NCBI GenBank assembly: GCA_001777915.1
Contig: MFFN01000004.1
Location: forward strand, 599,632 to 663,631
Direction of reading: 5' to 3'
DNA length: 64,000 bases
Origin: Candidatus Edwardsbacteria bacterium RifOxyA12_full_54_48
Lineage (GTDB): Bacteria; Edwardsbacteria; AC1; EtOH8
Below the pieces are notes generated by a model, which searched no databases, was not told the origin of the DNA, and saw only the letters and a program-made list of their open reading frames with translations. Positions 8,347 through 17,800 of the stretch are shown here, in pieces (position 1 is the first letter of the stretch; every line of letters starts with the position of its first letter). Made by a program: the position numbers and the translations under genes.

Positions 8347-8832
8347 ATGGACCAGAAGATCATTACCCTGCCGGAATTGTCGGCCATCCGCCAAAGGGTC
8401 AAAAAGGAACATAAGAAAGTGGTCTTCACCAACGGGGTGTTCGACCTGCTGCACCGGGGGCATGTGGAGTATCTGCAGAAGGCCAGGCAGCTGGGGGACA
8501 TGCTTATCATCGGTCTGAATTCCGATGCCTCGGTGCACGCCATCAAAGGGCCCCAGCGTCCTCTGGTGAGCCAAGAGGACCGGGCAACGGTGCTGGCGGC
8601 CCTGGCCTGCGTGGATCATATCGTCTATTTCGATGAGGACACCCCGGCCGAGCTGATCGAGGCCATCCTGCCGGACATCCTGGTGAAAGGGGCCGATTAT
8701 TCGATCGAGCAGATAGTAGGCGCCGAGGCGGTGCTGAAGAACGGCGGGCAGGTGATACCCATCGAGCTGACGCCGGGGAGGTCCACCTCCGAACTGATCA
8801 GAAAGATCGCGGAGAGTTACGGCAGGGAGTGA
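8347..8832 (+). CDS. rfaE2: D-glycero-beta-D-manno-heptose 1-phosphate adenylyltransferase
   Basis: The enzyme transfers AMP to heptose 1-phosphate to give ADP-heptose, precursor of the LPS inner core. The 161-residue protein corresponds to the C-terminal domain of E. coli HldE only, so the kinase is encoded elsewhere. Nucleotidyltransferase motifs are clear: TNGVFDLLHRGHVEYL with HxGH at 36-39, and GRSTSELI near residue 150. I start at the ATG at 8347, preceded by AAGGAT; the same frame is open much further upstream but only through the BACON gene. Presence of this gene supports an LPS-bearing outer membrane. Confidence 0.92.
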   Translation: MDQKIITLPELSAIRQRVKKEHKKVVFTNGVFDLLHRGHVEYLQKARQLGDMLIIGLNSDASVHAIKGPQRPLVSQEDRATVLAALACVDHIVYFDEDTPAELIEAILPDILVKGADYSIEQIVGAEAVLKNGGQVIPIELTPGRSTSELIRKIAESYGRE

Positions 8833-8889
8833 AGTTTAACCAGTATTTAACCTAAAATAAAAACACAGGTTTCTAATTCATAAAAACCC

Positions 8890-9477
8890 GTGTCGGCCAA
8901 CGGTAAAAAATATCACCGGCGATCCATCCGCCTTCCGGAATACGATTATGGCCAGGAGGGGGCGTATTATGTGACAATCTGCGCCCAGGATCGCAAATGT
9001 ATTTTCGGGCAAATAAAAAACGGCCGGATGCAATTGAACGAATGGGGATCGATGGTACATTCGTTCTGGGAAAGATTGCCGGAACATTATTGCGGGTTGG
9101 TCTTGGATTCCTTTGTCATAATGCCCAATCACGTTCATTTTATAATTATCATTGCCAACGATGTTGTTCCGCGGGGTAGGGGCGAGGTCACCTCGCCCCT
9201 AGGGGACGGTGATAATAATTTAGTAATGGGCGAGGTGACCTCGCCCCTACGGGATTCGGCAAAACATACATTAGGACAGGTATTGGCATTTTATAAATAT
9301 CAAACGACAAAGGCAATTAATCTGGCAAATAGCACGCCAGGGCGTAAAATATGGCAACGAAATTATTTTGAACATATCATCCGCAATGAAAGATCTTATA
9401 ATGAGATCAGAAAATATATCATAGAAAATCCCAGATATTGGGCCGCAGACGATGAAAATCCCGAACGAAAATCATAA
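8890..9477 (+). CDS. REP-associated tyrosine transposase (RAYT, Y1 HUH family)
   Basis: A 195-residue single-strand transposase of the IS200-like Y1 type that mobilises REP palindromes. The HUH motif is His81-Val-His83 in MPNHVHFI, and the nucleophile is probably Tyr159 in QRNYFEHII. It starts at GTG. An imperfect 10-bp inverted repeat (8863-8872 with 8884-8893) spans the start. The linker between the HUH strand and the following helix (residues about 92-122) is encoded by two inverted palindromes, so the gene carries REP-like sequence inside its own frame. The frame remains open, so the protein may still be active. No terminal IS ends or passenger genes are seen. Confidence 0.88.
   Translation: MSANGKKYHRRSIRLPEYDYGQEGAYYVTICAQDRKCIFGQIKNGRMQLNEWGSMVHSFWERLPEHYCGLVLDSFVIMPNHVHFIIIIANDVVPRGRGEVTSPLGDGDNNLVMGEVTSPLRDSAKHTLGQVLAFYKYQTTKAINLANSTPGRKIWQRNYFEHIIRNERSYNEIRKYIIENPRYWAADDENPERKS
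9177..9250 (+). repeat. Two inverted REP-like palindromes inside the RAYT gene
   Basis: Palindrome one (9177-9201) has 12-base arms TAGGGGCGAGGT / ACCTCGCCCCTA around a central C. Palindrome two (9228-9246) has 9-base arms GGGCGAGGT / ACCTCGCCC around a central G. They share about 23 bases in opposite orientation, as in BIME repeat pairs. Related palindromes with the GTAGGGGCGA or GTAGGGCGGA lead occur at 26707 and 26975. Confidence 0.8.
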
Positions 9478-9492
9478 AAGGAGATAAAATAA

Positions 9493-9705
9493 ATGGAATG
9501 CTGGCATTGCGAACGGCCGGCCAATGCGGTCTGCAGTTTCTGCGGGCGCTCGGTCTGCAAGGAACACGCCAAGACCCTGCCCATCGTCCTGACCATGTAC
9601 CGCGACAAGCAGGACAAACTGAAGGGCCTGGCGGTATCGGACTCGGTATATTGCGGGGTGTGCCATCCCAAGGACGAGCCGGTGGACCTGGACGATATCG
9701 GGTAA
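9493..9705 (+). CDS. Small cysteine-rich zinc-finger-like protein
   Basis: A 70-residue protein with Cys/His pairs typical of a small treble-clef or B-box-like zinc fold: CWHC at 3-6, CSFC at 14-17, CKEH at 22-25 and CGVCH near residue 54. AAGGAG lies about nine bases before the ATG, so it is a genuinely translated gene. Its partner and function are unknown. It follows the RAYT gene by 15 bases but looks unrelated to it. Confidence 0.65.
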   Translation: MECWHCERPANAVCSFCGRSVCKEHAKTLPIVLTMYRDKQDKLKGLAVSDSVYCGVCHPKDEPVDLDDIG

Positions 9706-9714
9706 GGCTCCGGA

Positions 9715-9762
9715 ACGCAGATTACACAGATGGGACAGATCTGCGCAGATCTTGTTTTTCGG
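9715..9762 (+). repeat. Dispersed ACGCAGATTACACAGAT-type repeat with terminator-like palindrome
   Basis: ACGCAGATTACACAGAT is followed by a perfect 16-base palindrome (AGATCTGC/GCAGATCT, 9737-9752) and TTGTTTTTC. The palindrome plus T-tract could terminate the preceding gene. The leading word belongs to a class of repeats common between genes in environmental bacteria. Confidence 0.5.
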
Positions 9763-9792
9763 GTTCTGGTCCTTTAAAACATATTTTATGCT

Positions 9793-10224
9793 ATGACGGA
9801 TAATCCGGTCTTAAAAATAATCGAAAAGGCCTTCGGGGACAATTCCCTGCGGCAGAAGCTGCTGTCGGACATGCCGGAAACCCTGAAGAAGCTGGGGGTA
9901 AATCTGTCGCCCGAGCAAATGCAGGAGCTGCTCCGGGCGCTGGACGAGAGCGGGGAGGCTTTCGCTTCCGGGCTGGACCAGAGACTCTCCCAGAGCGGGG
10001 TCTCGCTTAATCCGCATTCATTGCTGCAACAGAGCAAAAAGAAGGCTGGCCAGAAAAAGGATACATTGGATCTGTCTGCGGTGCGCAATTCTTTCGGAGA
10101 TGCGGAGGTGGTAAAAGGGAAAAAAGCCCCAGAAGCTCGGGTGAGAGAAGATCATCAAGATATACCGGAGGGCGATGTGTCATACGATCAGGATGAGCCG
10201 GATTATGAGGTGGAGCGGGATTGA
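9793..10224 (+). CDS. Hypothetical protein, helical N-terminus and acidic tail
   Basis: I do not recognise this 143-residue protein firmly. Residues about 15-55 (SLRQKLLSDMPETLKKLG, then LSPEQMQELLRAL) predict two helices and loosely recall the leader or Nif11/nitrile-hydratase-like regions of some RiPP precursors. The middle is basic (KKKAGQKK) and the last 40 residues are strongly acidic and probably disordered. No peptide-modifying enzymes lie nearby, so a RiPP role is weak inference. No clear ribosome site precedes the ATG. It is followed by about 190 bases of AT-rich non-coding DNA (10225-10416) that probably holds the promoter of the giant gene. Confidence 0.5.
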   Translation: MTDNPVLKIIEKAFGDNSLRQKLLSDMPETLKKLGVNLSPEQMQELLRALDESGEAFASGLDQRLSQSGVSLNPHSLLQQSKKKAGQKKDTLDLSAVRNSFGDAEVVKGKKAPEARVREDHQDIPEGDVSYDQDEPDYEVERD

Positions 10225-10416
10225 GGTTGCCTAAATGTATAACAGAGGCCCCAAAAGTATTAAATAAATTTGTAACGGTGCTGATGTAAAACGAATATTA
10301 ATCTTTTATATCATAACGTTTTATCTTATTATGATAAATGGAACAATTTTTGCTGTTTGATTAAGTGTCCCCTCTGGATCTGTGAAGGAAAAAATAAACC
10401 TTGGGAGGTAATTGAT

Positions 10417-13400
10417 ATGAAAACGTCCAAAGCTATTTTACTGCTGTTTGGGGTCATTCTTATTTCCGGCCTGGCCCAGGCACAGTACTACCAGAAGAGC
10501 GCGCTGACCACCGGTATCGGGCCGAAAAATTTCGCCTATAACAGCGACAGCGGCAAGGTGTATGTCTCCAACACCGGGGAGTCCACCATCGGGATCATAA
10601 GAAACTATTCCTACCAGCCCTGCACCCTGGGCTACAGCCCCGGGCAGATGACCTACAATGCGTTGAGCAGAAAAATGTTCGTGGCCACCGGAGTGGGCTA
10701 TGTCTACATCCTCGATGCCGATGCTGACACGGTGGAAACATACCTGACGCCGGGGATGGGCCCGGTGAATCTGGCATACAACAGCGCGGTCAACAAGCTC
10801 TACGCCAACTCCTCGGCCTACGGGCTGTATATCTACAACGGCAGCACCTATTCCCAGCTGAATTATTTCACCGGATTCGAGGGCCGGCTGTACTCCTACC
10901 CCGGGACCCAGACCTACGTGGCCCACGGCTTTGACAGCCTGATCGGGGTTATCGACGGGGCCGGAGACGGCATAAACGATACCATAGTTTTGGGCGGCGT
11001 CACCTCGTACAGCGAGATGGTGGGCAGCCCCGAGATGCAGAAGCTGTATGTCACCCTGCCGGGCCGCAACCAGGTGGGGATCATCAATGCCGCCACCAAC
11101 AGCCTGATCACCACGGTCAGCGTGGGGGCAGGACCCTCGGCCCTGGCCTACTGCCCGGAGTACAAGAAAACCTACGTGGCCTGTCCGGGGGACATCAACA
11201 TCTGGGTGATAGACAGCATGAATGTGGCCAGTTCTTTTTCACTGGGGGATTCGATCACCGCCGTCTACTACAACCAGGCCAGCAGGCAGGTATGCTTTAC
11301 CGACCAGAACAATTCCATGCTAAGGGTGTGGGATCCCGTCGGGGACTACCTTGTCAAGACCATCAACCTGCCGGTCATCAACCCGGCCGGGGTGTTCGCC
11401 GATCCGGCCAGCGGGGATATCTATGTGTCGCTCACCGGGCTGGGCGGGCCCGGGGCGGTGGCGGTAATGGGCTACGATACGCTGGCTCCCGCCGGGGCCG
11501 TCATCTACAACACCCCGGACATCATCAACACCGACACCCTGACGGTGTTCTGGAGCCCGGGGGCCGATCCCGGAGGCTCCGGCATTGTGGCCTACGATGT
11601 CTACTTTCAGCCCGACTCCACCGAACCATCCATGAACACTTATTTCCCGCCGGACACCTCGGCGCTCCTGATGCTGAGCAGCGACTCCACCATGTACCAC
11701 CTGATGGTGGTGGCCCGGGACAGCGCCGGCAATCCGATCAACGTCGATTATCTCTGGCAGGACAGCGTCTATGTCGATTTCAGCTATGTCCTTCCGGTGG
11801 ACAGCATTCCCCCGGCCGCCCCGCTGACCCCCCTGATCTACGGGACAAACCCCGGCTTCTGGCTGAGCTCCGTCTACACCACCGCCCAGCTAAGCTGGGA
11901 CAACCCCGAGCCCGGCATCACCAAGGCCTTCTTCAAGCTGGGCTCCCCTCCGGGCTTCGAATTAGACCACCACGATTCCATGTACTCCTCCGGAGGAATG
12001 GCCGACACCTTCTATCTTCCGGTGGACACCCTCAACGGCGACTATCAGCTGTATATCTGGCTGGCCGACAGCTCTGGCAACTCCGGTTACAACAACCCGG
12101 CCGCGGTGGGCGTCAGGCGCGACCTGGACCCGCCCCTCAACACCATGGTCAAGCCGTTCCCCGGCGACACGGCCTACAGCACCAGCTTTCCGGTCAGCTG
12201 GACCGGGGGGATGGACGCGTTGTCGGGCATCGCCTCCTACCGGCTGAACTACCGGGTGGACACCAGCGGCAGTTGGTACACGGTGATAGATTATCATCCC
12301 GATACTTTGGTGGTCTTCTCCGGGGCGGTCCCGGGCCACCGCTATTATTTCGAGGCGGCGGCCTACGATTCGGCCTACAACCTGGAGACGATATTCAATG
12401 TCTCCGAGGCTTCGGTATTCGTGGCCCTCACCGCCGCCGACACCACCCGGCCGCAGATCATCTCCACCACCCCCGCCCAGGGCGACAGCCTGGTGTCCCT
12501 GGGTAACCAGATCTATATAAACTTTTCCGAGCCGGTGGATACTCTATCGTTAAGGTTTCACTGCACCCCCGACCCCGGCGGCTGGAACCTTTACTGGGGC
12601 TTCAGCCGGGATTACCTGATGCTGATCCATAATAATTTATTGCCCGGGACGGTCTACACCATCACGGTGGACTCGCTGGCTGACAGCTCGGGGAATCTTC
12701 TGGCCGCCGGCCCGGTGCCCAATCCCTGGTCTTTTGCCACCAAGCCCAGCATCACCCTGAGCACCGCCTGGCAGGGCGGGGCCTACCGCCTGTTCTCGGT
12801 CCCGCTGCTGGCAACCGACAGCTCGGCCCTTGGGATGCTGGGCGACGATCTGGGGGCCTACGGATCCACCGGCTGGCGCCTGATAGGATATAAGACCGAA
12901 GTGGATTCTTTCATCGAAAGGCCTTTTATAACCAACGGGCGGGGCTACTGGCTGGCATCGGTCAACAGCGCCTCCCTGGACGTGGCTGGGGCGGTCCACG
13001 ATTCCTTTGCCTCGGCGAAGATCCCGATGTTTCCCGGCTGGAACCTGATCGGAACGCCTTTCAACGCCCCGGTGGCGGTGGCCTCCCTCCAGGTGGTTGA
13101 TACCATCTGGAGGCCATACAGCGATCCTTCTTCTTGGGACCTGGTCAGCCCCCGGATGTGGCATTACACCGACAATACCCCGGACCTTGTCAACAACGGC
13201 GCCTGGGACAGTTTGTCTCCGGCCGACACCGCCGCCCGGATGAACCCCTGGAAGGGCTATGCCCTGTATGCCGCGACCGGATGCTCGCTTTACATTCAAA
13301 CCCTGGCCACCAAGGGAGGCCTGCCGAAGACGGCCCATAACGACTACCGGATTGACTGGCAGTTGGAGGTTAGCGCCGCCAGCGGCCGGGCCTCCGATGG

Positions 13401-14067
13401 GGGCCTCCGGCTGGGGGTGTCATCCCAGGCCAGGGAGGGCTACGACCGGCTGGACTCCGAGAAGCCGCCCTTGGTAAGCAACCAGGTCAAGATCTATATT
13501 CCCCATGATGACTGGGACCGCGGGCCCTGCCGGCAGTACCAGTACGACTTCCGCCCGCCGGCCGATCATATCGAATGGCCGCTGACGGCCCAGACCTCCG
13601 ATAAAGAGGGTGCCTTGTCGTTCAAATTAAGCGGGGCGCTTCCGTCGGGCCATAAACTTTACCTGGCGGACCGCTCGGCCGGCATCGGCCTGGAGATCGT
13701 CCCCGGCCAGCCGGTGGGTTTCAGCGGCACCGTGCAGTACTCCGTCATCTTTACGGATCGTAAACTTTCCCAGCTGAATATCAAGCCGCTGCATCTGCTG
13801 ATGAACCGGGCGGCCCCCAACCCCTTCCGGAATCAAATGAACCTATCCTACCAGATCCCCCGGGCCGGGCCGGTGAGCATCACCATCTACAACATCTCCG
13901 GACAGCGGGTCCGGACCCTGGTGGACCAGGATATGAGCCCGGGCTACTATTCGGCCGGGTGGGATGGCCGGGACGACGCCGGCAGCAGCATCTCCTCCGG
14001 GGTCTATTTCGTCCGCCTGGCCTCCGATGGGAAGGCCTTGACCCAGAAGATACTTAAGATCAAATAG
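10417..14067 (+). CDS. Giant secreted beta-propeller protein with C-terminal sorting domain
   Basis: A 1216-residue exported protein. I use the ATG with GGGAGG upstream; it gives a clean signal peptide ending AQAQ. Residues about 25-345 form a YVTN/NHL-like seven-bladed propeller with repeats such as GPKNFAYNSDSGKVYVS. Residues 350-690 are Ig/FN3-like. A Big_5-type Ig domain (RPQIISTTPAQGDSLVSLG) follows, then a module with GWNLIGTPFNAP. The last 90 residues are a FlgD-Ig/T9SS-type domain (AAPNPFRNQMNLSYQIP to GVYFVRLASDGK). It is expected at the cell surface. A FecR-domain gene follows 15 bases later, and the pair is duplicated just downstream. Confidence 0.8.
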   Translation: MKTSKAILLLFGVILISGLAQAQYYQKSALTTGIGPKNFAYNSDSGKVYVSNTGESTIGIIRNYSYQPCTLGYSPGQMTYNALSRKMFVATGVGYVYILDADADTVETYLTPGMGPVNLAYNSAVNKLYANSSAYGLYIYNGSTYSQLNYFTGFEGRLYSYPGTQTYVAHGFDSLIGVIDGAGDGINDTIVLGGVTSYSEMVGSPEMQKLYVTLPGRNQVGIINAATNSLITTVSVGAGPSALAYCPEYKKTYVACPGDINIWVIDSMNVASSFSLGDSITAVYYNQASRQVCFTDQNNSMLRVWDPVGDYLVKTINLPVINPAGVFADPASGDIYVSLTGLGGPGAVAVMGYDTLAPAGAVIYNTPDIINTDTLTVFWSPGADPGGSGIVAYDVYFQPDSTEPSMNTYFPPDTSALLMLSSDSTMYHLMVVARDSAGNPINVDYLWQDSVYVDFSYVLPVDSIPPAAPLTPLIYGTNPGFWLSSVYTTAQLSWDNPEPGITKAFFKLGSPPGFELDHHDSMYSSGGMADTFYLPVDTLNGDYQLYIWLADSSGNSGYNNPAAVGVRRDLDPPLNTMVKPFPGDTAYSTSFPVSWTGGMDALSGIASYRLNYRVDTSGSWYTVIDYHPDTLVVFSGAVPGHRYYFEAAAYDSAYNLETIFNVSEASVFVALTAADTTRPQIISTTPAQGDSLVSLGNQIYINFSEPVDTLSLRFHCTPDPGGWNLYWGFSRDYLMLIHNNLLPGTVYTITVDSLADSSGNLLAAGPVPNPWSFATKPSITLSTAWQGGAYRLFSVPLLATDSSALGMLGDDLGAYGSTGWRLIGYKTEVDSFIERPFITNGRGYWLASVNSASLDVAGAVHDSFASAKIPMFPGWNLIGTPFNAPVAVASLQVVDTIWRPYSDPSSWDLVSPRMWHYTDNTPDLVNNGAWDSLSPADTAARMNPWKGYALYAATGCSLYIQTLATKGGLPKTAHNDYRIDWQLEVSAASGRASDGGLRLGVSSQAREGYDRLDSEKPPLVSNQVKIYIPHDDWDRGPCRQYQYDFRPPADHIEWPLTAQTSDKEGALSFKLSGALPSGHKLYLADRSAGIGLEIVPGQPVGFSGTVQYSVIFTDRKLSQLNIKPLHLLMNRAAPNPFRNQMNLSYQIPRAGPVSITIYNISGQRVRTLVDQDMSPGYYSAGWDGRDDAGSSISSGVYFVRLASDGKALTQKILKIK

Positions 14068-14082
14068 AAGGAAAACGGCTGG

Positions 14083-14865
14083 ATGAAAAAAAGATATTAT
14101 TCATACATCGCAATACTTTCGGCCCTGTTCGTCCTGTGGCCGCTGAAATTATCCCAGGGGGAGTACCGGCCCACCGAAGCCAGGATAAATTTTTTAAAGG
14201 GCCCGGTCAACATTCAACGGGTGGCCACCGAAGCCTGGAGGCCGGCTTTTATCAAGATGTCCCTTTACACCGGCGACAAGGTCAGATGCCAGGAACTGGC
14301 CGAGACCGAGATCATCCTGAACGACGGCAGCATCCTCAAGCTTAGGGACAACAGCCTGATGGAGATCGAGCTGATGGAGCGGGACAAAAAGGACCGGGCC
14401 GCCCGGACCGCCCTGAAGGTCTACCAGGGCAAGCTCCTGGGGTCGATCAAGAAACTGGCCGGCAAGAGCTCCAAGTTCACGGTGTCGACGCCGACGGCGG
14501 TGGCCGGGATCCGGGGGACGGTGTTCGGGGTGTTCGTGGAGGGGGATTCCACCGAGCTGAACGTGCTGAAGGGTGAGGTGGCCATCCAGGGCGACTCCGG
14601 GGGCGAGGTGCTGGTGAAGGACAAGATGATGATCACGGTGGCCAAGGGGGACTCGGCCCACAACCCGGTGGTGATGACGGCGGCCAAGCTGGCGTTCATG
14701 ACCATGTGGGCCGGAGCGGCCATCAAGATAGGATCGATGGGGAGTGCGGCGGCGGTGGTGGCCACCACTGCAGTCATAATCATCGCCGGCGGCGGGGATG
14801 ACGAGCCGGCCCCGGAGCCGGGCGCCCAGACCATCCCCGCCCCGCCGGGATGGCCCAATCCGTAA
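14083..14865 (+). CDS. FecR-domain exported protein, copy 1
   Basis: A 260-residue protein. Residues 1-26 form a signal peptide. Residues about 35-165 form a FecR-type domain with LNDGSILKLRDNSLMEIE and the core TAVAGIRGTVFGVFVEGDS. A hydrophobic C-terminal stretch (about 200-245) may be a membrane segment, and the end is Pro-rich. FecR domains in sigma regulators sense outer-membrane receptors, but here there is no sigma factor or TonB receptor. AAGGAAAA precedes the ATG, 15 bases after the giant gene, so the two form an operon. Its 3' half is nearly identical in DNA to the second copy at 21418. Confidence 0.82.
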   Translation: MKKRYYSYIAILSALFVLWPLKLSQGEYRPTEARINFLKGPVNIQRVATEAWRPAFIKMSLYTGDKVRCQELAETEIILNDGSILKLRDNSLMEIELMERDKKDRAARTALKVYQGKLLGSIKKLAGKSSKFTVSTPTAVAGIRGTVFGVFVEGDSTELNVLKGEVAIQGDSGGEVLVKDKMMITVAKGDSAHNPVVMTAAKLAFMTMWAGAAIKIGSMGSAAAVVATTAVIIIAGGGDDEPAPEPGAQTIPAPPGWPNP

Positions 14866-14899
14866 TAAAGCCATCAAAATAAAATCAAAGGAATAAATA

Positions 14900-17800
14900 A
14901 TGCTGGGAGGGAACATGAAGAAATTAGGTTTGATAACAATAACGCTGCTGTTGGCCGCAATGCCTGGCTGGGCCGTCAGGTACGGGGTCAAAAAGCAGAT
15001 CTACACCGGGGCCAGCATGGCCTATCCGACCTACCTGGTCTACAGCAGCGTAAGCGACAGGATGTATTCGGGCAATGCCGGGCCGGGCAACTTTTTGGCC
15101 ATGGACTGCGCCGGGGACTCATCCTTGGGGCCGGTGGCGGGGGCCGTGAGCCCTTACCCCCCGGCCTACGATTCGGTGAACAACCGGTTCTACTACAAGG
15201 GCGGCAACGAAACCTTTTACGCGGTCGAGTGTGCCACCAACACCGTGGATACCTCCCTGGGTGGCTGGCAGGGCGGAACCTGGACCGCCTGCAATCCCGA
15301 CAACAACAAGATCTACGTCAACGATGACTGGAACGGGCAGACCCACGCATACAGCGCAGTCGATTATTCCTTCAACGGGGCGTTGACTAACTACTGCGGG
15401 TTTGTCCATTACTATTCGCCGACCAACAGCGTTTACGTTCCCAATGCCAACCCTCTGGGGACCAAGGATTCGCTGGGGGTCTTCAGCGGAGCCACCAACG
15501 CCCTGACCGCCGAGATATACATCCCGGGGATGATGTCAAACTTCAACAAGGCCATGGCCTCCAATCCGACGGCCAGTCGTCTTTACCTGTCCCTGCCCAA
15601 TACCGACCAGATGGCCATCGTCAACACCTCGGACAATACCCTGGCCAACATCCTGACGGTGGGAGACAACCCCTCCGATTTCGCCCTGTGTCCGATCAAT
15701 AAACGCATGTTCTTCGCCTGCAACGGCTCCAGCCAGTACTCCCTGCAGTTCATGGACAGCATGGACGTGCTGGACTCGGTGCTGGTGGGCGATTCGGCCA
15801 GCGCGGTGGTCTACAATCCGTCCGATTCCCTGATCTACGTCGGGTGCAACACCGGCGGGTACGTCAAGCTGGTGGACCCGAGGCTGGCGACCCCCGTGGT
15901 GATGGACAGCGTATATGTGGGATTCAACCCGCAATTCCGGGACATGGCGGTGGATGGAGGCGGCGACGTCTACTGCGCCATGTACAATTCCGACGACATC
16001 TACGTCATCGGCAAGATACCGCTGCGGATCTGGCAGTGCGTCAACTCCTTCTTTTGGGGAGAATACTTTACCTGGGACTACTCCGATGACGGCGGCTTCA
16101 GCTGGACCGGCAATTCCATGATGTACACGCCCAATGCCGCCACCGACAGCCTGATATACATCCCCAGCGGTTACACGGTGGACGTGGATGCCGCGGTGAC
16201 GGCCGACCAGCTGGTTATAACCGGCGGCCTGAACATCAATGCCGATTTCACCATCCTCGAGGGCCCGGGAACCGATGTCCAGGTCGACGGCTTCCTGCAA
16301 AGGCAGGGGGGGGGCTTTACCGTCATGCCCGGGGCCAGTCTGGTCTTCGGGCCCGGCAGCCAGTACAACCACCAGATGGATGGGGATACCATTCCGACCG
16401 CCAGCTGGGACAGCACTTCCGTGGTCAACATCACCGGGGTGATGACCACCATTCCGGCCGGGCTGGACCAGGCCTTCGGCAACCTGACCTGGGACTGCTT
16501 CCAGCAGGCCGGGGATCACATCCTGCCGGGCGGGGCTTCCTTCTCGGTGCGGGACCTCTCGGTCAACTCCACCGGCCCCGGCACACTGTGCCTAACCAGC
16601 GCCGCCAAGCCGGAGCTGACCGTCAACAACCTGCAGATCGGCATGGCCAATGCGGTGCTGGGCTCGGGCGGCAACCGCAAGCTGCATGTCAAGGGTGGCT
16701 TGTCAGTCATAGACCCCGGCTGGCTGTACCTGACAGACTCCCTGAACCCCGGCATCGACACCCTGTTCCTGTACGGTAATTACTTCCACACCATGGCCGG
16801 GATCGGCGGGGGCGGACCGGACTCCACCGCCATCGTTTTCTGCGGGGCCGACACCCAGCATTATGAAGGTCAGTTCGAGACCCTTACCGGGTATATCGAC
16901 TATCAGGTCCGGCCGGGTTCGATTTTGGATGTATCGCAATACGCGGCGGTGGGCATCGGCAGCCTGGGAAACTTTACCTTGATGCCGGGGGCCACCCTGG
17001 TGATCCGGGATGACGCCGGCATCTGGGCCACCGGAGGCGGCGGAGCCGTCCAGGTGGCCGGCTCCCGCAACTTCAGCAAGCAGGCCAACTACTGTTTCTA
17101 CGACGGGCCCGGGGGCTATGTCTACTGCGGCGACGGCCTGCCGGACACGGTCAACTGCCTGACCATCAACAACACCGTCGGCAGCGGCTGGTACCAGGAG
17201 TACTACAGCACCACCGTTATGGACACCTTCGCCCTGCTGGAAGGCTTCGTCGACGCCAACTACGACATCACCCTCAACGGTCCGGTGGTCCAGGGCACCG
17301 GGTACATCAACGGTTCCACCTCGGTGACGATCAGGGTGGGGGGCGGCGGCCCGGACTGCGTGCTGCCGGTGGCGGCGGGCTCCACGCTGCGGGGCCTGGT
17401 GCTGGACCGCCCCGGCCGGACCCTGACCCTGACCGGAAACCTTATGATATTCGACTCGCTGGCCCTGCTGGGCGGCACCCTGCAGACCGGCAGCTATGGG
17501 CTGATGTTCGAGCCCAATGCCAACATCGCCCGGAACGCAGGGAGCGAGCTGCTGGGCCTTTTCCCGCCGAGCTTTGCCGGCATGGTCAACCTGGGCTACG
17601 GCGGGGGAACAGTCACCGCCGGCCTGGAGATGCCGGCCAGTTCCATGGCCATCATGTCTCTGTCGCTCAACGTGGCCACCGACACCCTGGTGGTGGACCG
17701 CGATACATTGAACGTATGGAACAACCTGTTTCTCTCGGGCGGCCTCCGGTTCAACGGGAATAGTTTCTCGTCTTACGGCCTAATAGACACGATGGGACCG

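Noticed and set aside
11292-12506. 404-codon plus-strand frame overlapping the first giant gene
   Set aside because: Arg/Gly/His-rich out-of-frame translation typical of GC-rich shadows.
14083-14865. FecR gene as part of an iron-dicitrate type sigma regulator system
   Set aside because: No ECF sigma factor or TonB-dependent receptor is near either FecR copy.
15536-16519. 327-codon minus-strand frame inside the giant surface gene
   Set aside because: Low-complexity Gly/Val/His-rich translation, no ribosome site, opposite a continuous exported protein.
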